Source: a virus. Taken from it: DNA of 24,220 nucleotides. The notes below the pieces were generated by a model. The model had not been told where the DNA came from. It saw only the letters and a program-made list of their open reading frames with translations, and did no database searches. Positions 4,898 through 10,437 of the stretch are shown one piece after another. Both the position numbers and the translations under genes were made by a program. Within the stretch, counting starts at the first letter, position 1; each line of letters begins with the position of its first letter. Where the stretch lies: IMG/VR virus record IMGVR_UViG_3300045999_005723, positions 1-24,220 of that record, one strand, 5' to 3'.

Positions 4898-5014
4898 GGA
4901 TCGGCGGCGTGGCGTGTCGACTGTTGCGCAGCAGTTGGCCGGAGACGCGTCTTTCCTGCGGAGATTAATTACCTCCGGCGAAAGAAGACGCAGGTTCGAT
5001 TCCTGCCCGATCCA
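4898..5014 (+). tRNA. tRNA-like element 4, 117 nt with an oversized middle
   Basis: The acceptor GGATCGG (4898-4904) pairs perfectly with CCGATCC (5007-5013). The T-arm GCAGG-TTCGATT-CCTGC (4990-5006) is perfect and A5014 sits at the discriminator position. The middle is 85 nt, about twice normal and too small for a group I intron. It can fold as one hairpin, CGACTGTT/AGCAGTTG (4919-4938), closed by GCGC. It can also form a long arm at 4950-4986 in which TCTTTC pairs with GAAAGA and CGGAG with CTCCG. Within that arm a 7-nt loop TTAATTA could present AAT with a proper U33, so a decoding role is not fully excluded. CCA is not encoded. Confidence 0.55.
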
Positions 5015-5056
5015 TTGGTTTTGGTTTTGTGGTTTTCAACAAGGAGATTGATTGTG
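5015..5056 (+). repeat. Shared leader, copy 2 (matches 2078-2118)
   Basis: Same TTGGTTTTGGT, GTGGTTTT and GGAGATTGATT blocks as copy 1, in the same order and spacing, between tRNA-like element 4 and the paralogous membrane-protein gene. The start codon here is GTG where copy 1 has ATG. Confidence 0.7.
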
Positions 5057-5272
5057 CGACGTGACAAGAGAAATCGACTCGGTATCGGCATCATCGAGGC
5101 GTGGTTGATTTTCTGGGGCGTGGTGGGTGTGCTGGGTACCGTTGAAGGCTTTTTCCAGCCCGGCGAGCGACTGGCCGAATGGGTGACAGGCGAGGATGTT
5201 TTCATCGATGGCAAGCCGTCAGAATGGAATCCGTGGTGGGGCGACAAGCCAAAGCCACCGACTGTTGAGTAG
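5054..5272 (+). CDS. Small membrane protein, paralogue of the 2116-2313 gene
   Basis: The GTG at 5054 follows AAGGAGATTGATT. The frame stays open far upstream through tRNA-like element 4, but starts there would translate the RNA element and have no binding site. The 72-residue product has a basic start (RRDKRNR) and one hydrophobic helix with the motif AWLIFWGVVGVLGTV (residues 16-30). Next come ERLAEWVTGED and a WW pair, and it ends KPPTVE. The basic start predicts the N-terminus inside and the acidic, proline-rich tail outside. It shares its tail motifs and leader with the earlier gene. Function unknown. Confidence 0.65.
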   Translation: MRRDKRNRLGIGIIEAWLIFWGVVGVLGTVEGFFQPGERLAEWVTGEDVFIDGKPSEWNPWWGDKPKPPTVE

Positions 5273-5275
5273 TCG

Positions 5276-5352
5276 GCTCCCGCCGTGGTGTATCCAGGAA
5301 ACACAGTCGGGCGATCGCTCGAAAGTTGCCGGTTCAACTCCCGCCGGGTGAA
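5276..5352 (+). tRNA. tRNA-like element 5, degenerate, short anticodon-arm loop
   Basis: A D-stem GTGT/ACAC (5288-5304) with a 9-nt loop follows TG, exactly as in element 1. The next arm is TCGGGC/GCTCGA (5307-5322) closed by GATC, so there is no normal anticodon loop. The T-arm GCCGG-TTCAACT-CCCGC (5328-5344) has one C-C mismatch. The acceptor strands CTCCCG and CGGGTG pair at five of six positions, with two or three extra bases before the D-arm. CCA is not encoded. It starts within a few bases of the upstream stop codon and is followed by a looser version of the shared leader. It is weaker than elements 1, 2 and 4. Confidence 0.45.
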
Positions 5353-5388
5353 TTGGGTTTTGGGAATGTAACTTTTTGGAGGTGTGGG

Positions 5389-5748
5389 ATGAAATACGAT
5401 TTGGATCAACTACTGCCAGATGAAAGGTGTCACGTTGACGGCTCAAACAAAAGGATGGATCAGTTTACGGATAAGCATGGCATTGTCTGCCTAAACAGCA
5501 TTCCTATTGATTTCCACAGTGAAAAGGTTTTCCCTGAGATCACAATGCGATTTGACGTACAGCTTGGGTACATTCGGCCAATGATCGCAGATGGAACCGC
5601 TGATGTCGAACAGATGGCCGTTGTCATCAGAAAAGCAATCAAGGACGCTATCGATCAGACAATCGGCCCCTGGCCTGCATCTCATGTCCAGATTTGGGAT
5701 CGCTCTGTAATGTTGCACCGTGAGACCATTGAGTACGATTTTTCCTGA
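5389..5748 (+). CDS. Hypothetical protein, 119 residues
   Basis: The ATG at 5389 follows TTTTGGAGGTGTGGG. A longer frame beginning at 5326 lies inside tRNA-like element 5 and is rejected. The product starts MKYDLDQLLPDE, has GIVCLNSIPIDFHSEKVFP and a C-terminal helix with VVIRKAIKDAIDQTIG. It looks like a small soluble alpha/beta protein and no family is recognised. The next gene starts 7 nt after its stop. Confidence 0.65.
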   Translation: MKYDLDQLLPDERCHVDGSNKRMDQFTDKHGIVCLNSIPIDFHSEKVFPEITMRFDVQLGYIRPMIADGTADVEQMAVVIRKAIKDAIDQTIGPWPASHVQIWDRSVMLHRETIEYDFS

Positions 5749-5755
5749 GGCACCC

Positions 5756-6052
5756 ATGAACAAAACCAAACTGAAAACCTACATCGACACCCTAAAAGCC
5801 TACCGCAAGGCGGAAGCCGATATGCAGCAAGCAGCGATGGAGCTAACCGGCGACCTGTTCGCGGATCGCTACACTGGCCCCATGATCGCTGAAGCTACTG
5901 GGTGGTCAAAAACGATCGTCTACAAAGTCGCCAAGGGGCACTGGCTGGCTTCGGCTGACTACCTCGAGGCGATGATTGGGCTGGCTGCTGGTGAGCCGGT
6001 AATCAAGCAACGTGTTTCCCGAGCAGCACAACCTGACTTCCACGGAGCATAG
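5756..6052 (+). CDS. Small putative helix-turn-helix DNA-binding protein
   Basis: This 98-residue protein is basic at the N-terminus. Residues 40-61 (motif GPMIAEATGWSKTIVYKVAKG) have the spacing of a helix-turn-helix: a helix, the T-G-W turn, then S-K-T-x-V-Y as recognition helix. The rest is helical. It could regulate the early promoter at 596-664 or bind the origin, but that is inference. The start at 5756 is weakly supported by TGAGGCACCC. A start at 5720 would overlap the preceding gene. Confidence 0.6.
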   Translation: MNKTKLKTYIDTLKAYRKAEADMQQAAMELTGDLFADRYTGPMIAEATGWSKTIVYKVAKGHWLASADYLEAMIGLAAGEPVIKQRVSRAAQPDFHGA

Positions 6053-6055
6053 ACC

Positions 6056-6553
6056 ATGAGCAAAAAGACGATCGCACAAATCACCCTGCGTGATGGCGTA
6101 TGGCGGATCGATGCACCTGGCGTAAAGGATGGTTTCGTCTGCATGGGCGACCGTGAGGCAGATCGGGCGGCCTGGTTCGCGGAAATGGTATACGGCTACG
6201 GTGCGCCACGTTCAAGGCCGTGGCCTCCAGGTGAGTGGTCCTGCGAAAAGGATCGAGCCACCTACTACTCAATGAGCGACACGGTCGAACTCTCACCCGA
6301 GGCACAAGCCATCCTGCTTGACCAGCCCGAGCCAGCGAACGGAGAGCCGGTTGAAGGTGGTGCCCTGTGTATCGCCTGCATCTGCGGCCTCGCTGCGGTG
6401 GTGATCCTGCTGATCGCAATGGTGGTCGGTATCGTCCAGTCGTTTGCTGCGATGCTCGATGACAGCCCAACAGCGGCGACTGGTGCACTGCTGGCGGCTT
6501 GGTGTGGGATAACTGCATGGTTCGGTGCGTGGTCATTGGATATTGGAGGTTGA
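6056..6553 (+). CDS. Hypothetical membrane protein with two transmembrane helices
   Basis: The first 100 residues are soluble and charged (motifs VWRIDAPGVKDGFVCMGDRE and WPPGEWSCEKDRATYYSMSD). Two hydrophobic segments follow, about residues 103-134 (motif CGLAAVVILLIAMVVGIV) and 141-161. The protein therefore probably sits in the inner membrane with its N-terminal domain in the cytoplasm. No family is recognised. It starts 3 nt after the previous stop, and its end is followed at once by the binding site of the nuclease gene. Confidence 0.7.
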   Translation: MSKKTIAQITLRDGVWRIDAPGVKDGFVCMGDREADRAAWFAEMVYGYGAPRSRPWPPGEWSCEKDRATYYSMSDTVELSPEAQAILLDQPEPANGEPVEGGALCIACICGLAAVVILLIAMVVGIVQSFAAMLDDSPTAATGALLAAWCGITAWFGAWSLDIGG

Positions 6554-6554
6554 A

Positions 6555-6953
6555 ATGGACTCGATTTTGACGCAGCGGGAACTGGTCGAGCAGCGGCTAA
6601 GGCAGCCGGACGACCTAGGCAAGATGGCGTGGGTTTTCAAAGCGCACTCACTCACTGCGGTTGATGGTGACACATTTGACGCTGTCATGGACCTCGGTTT
6701 TGGGATTTGGAAAAAGGAAAGGTTTCGCCTGTTGCGGTGTAACGCTCCTGAGCGCGGACAACCGGGGTGGTATGAGGCAAAAGATTTGCTGGAGAATCAG
6801 TTCCCGATTGTCGGGAGTTGTTATCTTTGGTCCCGAAAGACCAAACGTGACAAGTACGGGCGATACCTTGGCGATGTTTGGTTCAGTGGTCGCCAAAAGT
6901 GGCTGTCGGACATCATGCTTGCCAGTGGGCTGGTCGAGGAGTATTTGCCATGA
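6555..6953 (+). CDS. Staphylococcal nuclease-like (SNase/TNase) protein
   Basis: The 132-residue protein has the SNase core in order: D37-G-D39-T, then F57-R58-L-L-R-C-N63-A-P-E66, then D99-K-Y-G-R103-Y-L, and MLASGLVEEYLP at the end. R58, E66 and R103 line up with Arg35, Glu43 and Arg87 of staphylococcal nuclease. N63 replaces the calcium ligand Asp40, which could weaken or alter metal use. No signal peptide is seen, so it would act in the cytoplasm on DNA or RNA. ATG at 6555 follows TTGGAGGTTGAA. The next gene overlaps by four bases. Confidence 0.8.
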   Translation: MDSILTQRELVEQRLRQPDDLGKMAWVFKAHSLTAVDGDTFDAVMDLGFGIWKKERFRLLRCNAPERGQPGWYEAKDLLENQFPIVGSCYLWSRKTKRDKYGRYLGDVWFSGRQKWLSDIMLASGLVEEYLP

Positions 6954-7294
6954 GCGACGATCTATTACAACGGGCACGCCAGTGGGCGGATCGATTCGGG
7001 CCAGCGAATTGCTGGACGGGCACCAGTGGCGAAGCAGCAACGATCATTCACCATCTGCTGGAAGTGATCGAGGCGAAACAGGCGGAGGTTGATGGCTTGA
7101 CTGTCAGGCTGTCAGGGCAACGGTTAGAGGGCACGGTTGAGGAGGTGATGATTTATGGGCACGAGATTAGAAGCAGTGACGTCTGCGGAGTACGATGCTG
7201 CAAGAAGAAAGTACATGGGCAGTCACAGCCTGGAGCGGTTCAGGCGGAGCCCGCTGGAGTTCCAGTTGATGGCCAAGGGGATGATCCAAGATAA
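6950..7294 (+). CDS. Hypothetical protein with a long overlap into the exonuclease gene
   Basis: The ATG overlaps the previous TGA as ATGA. Residues 1-65 look genuine: a helical, charged stretch beginning MSDDLLQRARQWADRFGPAN and later HHLLEVIEAKQAEVDGL. The remaining third is translated from the other frame of the exonuclease gene for 140 nt and looks like an arbitrary tail. Either the tail is simply tolerated, or a stop has been lost. Similar short helical proteins often precede phage recombination genes. No family is assigned. Confidence 0.55.
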   Translation: MSDDLLQRARQWADRFGPANCWTGTSGEAATIIHHLLEVIEAKQAEVDGLTVRLSGQRLEGTVEEVMIYGHEIRSSDVCGVRCCKKKVHGQSQPGAVQAEPAGVPVDGQGDDPR

Positions 7295-7970
7295 GGACTC
7301 CAGCGCGTACGCTTTTGGGCGTGCGTTTCATTGCTGGTTCCTGGAAGGTGAGGCGGAGTTCCATCATCGGTATGTGGTATCGGAGGGACCAATTAACGAA
7401 AAGACTCTCAAGCCCTACGGTCGCGATACCAAAGCGTTTCAGGAGTGGATGGCTGATAACGTCATGCCGGGGCAAGAACTGATTACTGGCGAGGAATTCA
7501 GCCGGATACAGCAGATGGCGGAGGCGACGAAGGAGACTGCTGGAATCGAGATGCTTGACAATGGGCAGCCAGAGCAGACCATCCGAGGCGACATCTTCGG
7601 CGTTGACTGCCAGAGTAGGCTGGACTGGCTCAATGTTATGGCAGGCTACTTTGTAGACGTTAAAACCGATGCGGAGCTTGACACATTCGTCTATCGCTTC
7701 GGCAAATTCGGCTATGCTAGACAGCTTGCGTTTTACCGTGAGATGGTTCGGGCGTTGGGTACCGGTCATGAGTGGTCAGTCTTTGTGCTCGCCATTGAAA
7801 AGGAAATGCCGTTTCGCTCGCAGCTTTACAGGGTGATGGATTCAACCCTACTGGCAGCACGGGAAGAGGTGATCCAGGCATTGGACCAATACAAGCAGTT
7901 GCGACTGCGTGAAGATGAGTTTGAGTGGCCGATTTCGTTGGTTTATGGGCAGAAAGTGGAGGTGATTTGA
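7155..7970 (+). CDS. PD-(D/E)XK exonuclease, RecE/exodeoxyribonuclease VIII type (DUF3799)
   Basis: The 271-residue enzyme should digest one strand of linear double-stranded DNA to expose single strands for annealing. Visible motifs are FGRAFHCWFLE (H59 region), E140 before the core strand, and the core itself: SRLDW with D157, then FVDVKT with D168 and K170. A helix with the Q.AFYREM pattern (residues 190-197) follows. This is the order seen in RecE-like nucleases, and the length suits the nuclease domain alone. GTTGAGGAGGTGATGATTT precedes the ATG. It is coupled to the downstream genes and works with the Sak4-like ATPase and SSB-like protein. Confidence 0.85.
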   Translation: MGTRLEAVTSAEYDAARRKYMGSHSLERFRRSPLEFQLMAKGMIQDKDSSAYAFGRAFHCWFLEGEAEFHHRYVVSEGPINEKTLKPYGRDTKAFQEWMADNVMPGQELITGEEFSRIQQMAEATKETAGIEMLDNGQPEQTIRGDIFGVDCQSRLDWLNVMAGYFVDVKTDAELDTFVYRFGKFGYARQLAFYREMVRALGTGHEWSVFVLAIEKEMPFRSQLYRVMDSTLLAAREEVIQALDQYKQLRLREDEFEWPISLVYGQKVEVI

Positions 7971-8383
7971 TGAGTGAAAAAAGTTGGGTTCCGGACGGCT
8001 ACAGCGTTGTGGAGATGGCGGTGCCGGATGAGATGGCTAAGGACATCGGGCAAAATAACTCTTTGCTTTGGAAGCGTGTTAGGCGCAGAGAAAAGTTTGT
8101 CTCTGTAAACTCTATGACGTACACAGCAACAAACGACATGGTAGAAGGCAATTCGCTGCCAGTGATTGTCTCGAATGTCCCAGATCCCAAATACCGTGAA
8201 CCAACGGCGGAGGACGCTGGCAAAATGGTTGAGGTCAGCGATTCGGAGCAGCAATGGTTTACATACGAACTTCTCGCAGTTTTGCCAGAGGACATTTACA
8301 GCCGTTTTATTGTTAGGGGCAAGACAGGCGCTCAGTCGTACTCGTGCACGTACGCCCGCATCAAGATCGAGGAGGGGAAGTAA
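7970..8383 (+). CDS. Hypothetical phage protein, 137 residues
   Basis: The ATG overlaps the previous stop (TGATG) and its own TAA overlaps the next ATG. The C-terminal half has the pattern EPTAEDAGKMVEVSDSE followed by ELLAVLPEDIYSRFIV and YARIKIEEGK, a layout common in small phage proteins placed among recombination genes. Its biochemical role is unknown. The N-terminal half includes the motif VPDGYSVVEMAVPDEM. It is cytoplasmic by composition. Confidence 0.65.
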   Translation: MSEKSWVPDGYSVVEMAVPDEMAKDIGQNNSLLWKRVRRREKFVSVNSMTYTATNDMVEGNSLPVIVSNVPDPKYREPTAEDAGKMVEVSDSEQQWFTYELLAVLPEDIYSRFIVRGKTGAQSYSCTYARIKIEEGK

Positions 8384-9135
8384 TGGAGCTCTACTCAACC
8401 CGCGTCATCAAGCCGCGCCGAACATTCCTTTACGGCGTGGGCAAAATCGGGAAGTCAACGTTTTGCAGCGAGGCTCCTAGCGTTGTCTTCATCCAGACGG
8501 AGGACGGGCTAGCCAACATCGATGCTGTTACCTTTGGGCTGTGCACCGATCCCGAACAGGTGTTTGACCAGATCGCACAGTTGCGAACCGGCGAGCACCA
8601 GTTCCAGAACCTCGCTATCGATTCCGTGGACTGGTTCGAGAAGCTTGTCCATGAACGCATCTGCCATGAGGCTAGCGTCTCCAGCCTGATCGATATGGGC
8701 CACGGGCGCGGCTACACGATGGCTCAAGGTTGGTTCAACCGGCTAACCAGGGAGCTAGACGCACTGATTGCTGAGCGTGGAATGGGCGTGTTTCTGATCG
8801 CCCACGCTGAGCCGGTGAGGTTCGAGGATCCAGACACCGCAAGCTACGATCGCTGGCAACCTAAGCTGGCTAACTTGGTTGTCAAGCACTTGCGGGAATG
8901 GTGCGATGAAATCTTCTTCGCCTGCGAGAAAGTCGCGGTCAAGAAGGAGGAAGGAAAAATGGGGCGAGAGGTCGCAAAGGCTGTTCGCGCAGGCGGACGG
9001 ATCCTGAGGACCACTCCGAAGCCGTCAGCGATGGCGGGCAACAGGCTGAAGGGGATCCCAGAAGAGATTCCTTTGAGCTACAGCGAGTATGCGAAGTATC
9101 TACCACAACATCAGGAGGTGACGAAGAATGGCTGA
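8383..9135 (+). CDS. Sak4-like RecA-fold ATPase (AAA_24), putative recombinase
   Basis: The 250-residue protein carries Walker A GVGKIGKST (residues 18-26), an early acidic pair in IQTEDGL, Walker B with LAIDSVD (D80, D83), and a sensor-like strand GVFLIAHAE. This is the architecture of Sak4-type phage single-strand annealing or strand-exchange proteins, which are RecA-core ATPases. The C-terminal part is basic, with KKEEGKMGREVAK. It sits between the RecE-type exonuclease and a DUF669 protein, the usual partner set. Its end overlaps the next gene by 8 nt. Confidence 0.8.
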   Translation: MELYSTRVIKPRRTFLYGVGKIGKSTFCSEAPSVVFIQTEDGLANIDAVTFGLCTDPEQVFDQIAQLRTGEHQFQNLAIDSVDWFEKLVHERICHEASVSSLIDMGHGRGYTMAQGWFNRLTRELDALIAERGMGVFLIAHAEPVRFEDPDTASYDRWQPKLANLVVKHLREWCDEIFFACEKVAVKKEEGKMGREVAKAVRAGGRILRTTPKPSAMAGNRLKGIPEEIPLSYSEYAKYLPQHQEVTKNG

Positions 9136-9673
9136 GCTATGGATCAATTGGGATGAAGTGCCAGAGGAGCGGAGCTACACACCGATCCCCGATGGAGACT
9201 ACTTCGTAGAAATCACCAGCGCCGAACGCGATGATAACCAGATGGAAGGTACCAGCACGCTCAAGCTTGAGTACACCATCATCGACCAAAGCCCATTTAA
9301 CGGGCGGACGGTGCGGAGCAATCATTCGCTGTACCATCCAGACGCATCGCGGGTTGAGATCGGCATGGCGACGCTCCAGAACGTCTGCCGCGCGATTGGG
9401 CTGATGCGACCTACTGACGATCAGCAGTTCCTGGGTGGTCAGTGCTTCGTTCGGCTGGTGGCGTCTACCGGGAAGAACGGCAAGACCTACACCAACATCA
9501 AGGTCTGGTGGTCTGTTGACTCGCAAGCACCGCCACAAAAGGGCGGAGCAATGAAGGCACCAGCTGCCAGGCCAACGGCACCGACGCCACCACCACAGCA
9601 GCGACCAGCGGCACCTCCATCGGGTCCGCAGGTTTGGCGACCTGGCCAGGTGCAACCACCCAAGGGATTCTGA
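9128..9673 (+). CDS. DUF669 protein, probable single-strand DNA-binding partner
   Basis: The 181-residue protein starts with the DUF669 pattern: IPDGDYFVEITSAE, then LKLEYTIIDQSPFNGRTV, and later GGQCFVRLVASTGKNGKTYTNI. About residues 140-181 form a low-complexity tail rich in proline, alanine and glutamine that ends in hydrophobic GF. A disordered tail on an OB-like body resembles single-strand-binding proteins. DUF669 proteins regularly accompany Sak4-type ATPases. The ATG at 9128 lies inside the previous gene after AGGAGGTGACGAAGA. Confidence 0.75.
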   Translation: MAELWINWDEVPEERSYTPIPDGDYFVEITSAERDDNQMEGTSTLKLEYTIIDQSPFNGRTVRSNHSLYHPDASRVEIGMATLQNVCRAIGLMRPTDDQQFLGGQCFVRLVASTGKNGKTYTNIKVWWSVDSQAPPQKGGAMKAPAARPTAPTPPPQQRPAAPPSGPQVWRPGQVQPPKGF

Positions 9674-9685
9674 TCGGAGGCAGTC

Positions 9686-10084
9686 ATGGAAGATGAGACG
9701 CTCAAGTGGCTCGATACTACCGCAGGCTGGTTAGCGTCTCGCTTCCGAACGCCCAAATATGAGGTCTACCAGATGCTGGCGTTGCAGTTGGTATCTGGTC
9801 AGCCGAGAAAGTTCGCCAGGCTCCGCGTCATGCGTGAGCTAGGGCAATCGGAAAGAGCCCACCAAGGGCCATCGGTTGAACGTGAGGCGGTAGAGATGGG
9901 CCAGTCAGTAGCGGAACTGACAGCGGCAGAAGTGCTGGATGAGCGATCCTGGCTGATTGTCCAACTGCGGGTACAGCACGGGTACACCGTGAAACAGGTG
10001 GCCGATCAGCTTGGGATTTCTCGGCAGCGTGTTGGGCAGATTTATACACAGGCGATCGAACGATTAAGGGAGGAATTGGGATGA
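9686..10084 (+). CDS. Sigma-70 region 4-like helix-turn-helix protein
   Basis: The last 45 residues (about 88-132) match sigma region 4: LRVQHGYTVKQVADQLGIS, then RQRVGQIYTQAIERLREEL. A helical, basic N-terminal part (SGQPRKFARLRVMRELG) precedes it. No region 2 is present, so it is unlikely to be a full sigma factor. It may redirect host RNA polymerase or act as a regulator of the late, leftward genes. ATCGGAGGCAGTC precedes the ATG. The next gene overlaps by four bases. Confidence 0.75.
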   Translation: MEDETLKWLDTTAGWLASRFRTPKYEVYQMLALQLVSGQPRKFARLRVMRELGQSERAHQGPSVEREAVEMGQSVAELTAAEVLDERSWLIVQLRVQHGYTVKQVADQLGISRQRVGQIYTQAIERLREELG

Positions 10085-10431
10085 GCGGCGAAACACCATC
10101 GGACTTGTTGGCGACACTGAGGAAGCAATTTGCGAAGCTTCATTTGGAACTAGCGGCAGGCAGGCAGGAGGCAGCGGAGGCGAGGATCGATGCACTCGAC
10201 CAGATGATCGAGGTGCTTCAGTTTGAGGATGAGCAAAACCGGAAATTGATGGGGGTCGATGAGGAAGGGGCGATCGTCTGGAGATTGCTGGTCGAAGGTG
10301 ACAGCCTAAAAGCAGGCGATCAGCTCTGGGATGGGTTCGATCAGGAGTGGCGAGAGATTTCGGACGATCTGCACGGTGATTCCGTTGAGCAGTATAGCGT
10401 GATCCGTCGCAAAATCTTTATCGCTGGGTGA
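10081..10431 (+). CDS. Hypothetical protein, 116 residues
   Basis: Its ATG overlaps the sigma-like gene's TGA as ATGA. The first 50 residues form a long charged helix, probably a coiled coil (motif LHLELAAGRQEAAEARIDALDQMIEVLQ). The second half has WRLLVEGDSLKAGDQLWDG followed by EQYSVIRRKI, which resembles small phage domains that end in an RRK-type strand. No function is known. It precedes the helicase gene by 6 nt and has the same orientation. Confidence 0.65.
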   Translation: MSGETPSDLLATLRKQFAKLHLELAAGRQEAAEARIDALDQMIEVLQFEDEQNRKLMGVDEEGAIVWRLLVEGDSLKAGDQLWDGFDQEWREISDDLHGDSVEQYSVIRRKIFIAG

Positions 10432-10437
10432 TCGATC

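Noticed and set aside
4905-4989. Group I intron in tRNA-like element 4
   Set aside because: The 85-nt middle must also contain the D and anticodon arms. It is far too short for a group I intron and shows no core elements.
4898-5014. tmRNA
   Set aside because: It has an acceptor and T-arm without a clear anticodon, but it is about a third of tmRNA length and has no tag-peptide frame or pseudoknot set.
4886-5053. An open frame extending the 5054 membrane protein far upstream through tRNA-like element 4
   Set aside because: It would translate the RNA element, overlaps the upstream gene, and lacks a ribosome binding site. The GTG at 5054 has AAGGAG and matches the paralogue's start.
6081-6536. 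A 151-codon minus-strand frame opposite the two-helix membrane protein gene
   Set aside because: Arginine/histidine/proline-rich shadow translation. The plus-strand gene has tight spacing with its neighbours.
7167-7769. A 200-codon minus-strand frame opposite the exonuclease gene
   Set aside because: It is fully contained in a gene with clear PD-(D/E)XK motifs, has no recognisable domain and no binding site. It is a shadow of the real gene.
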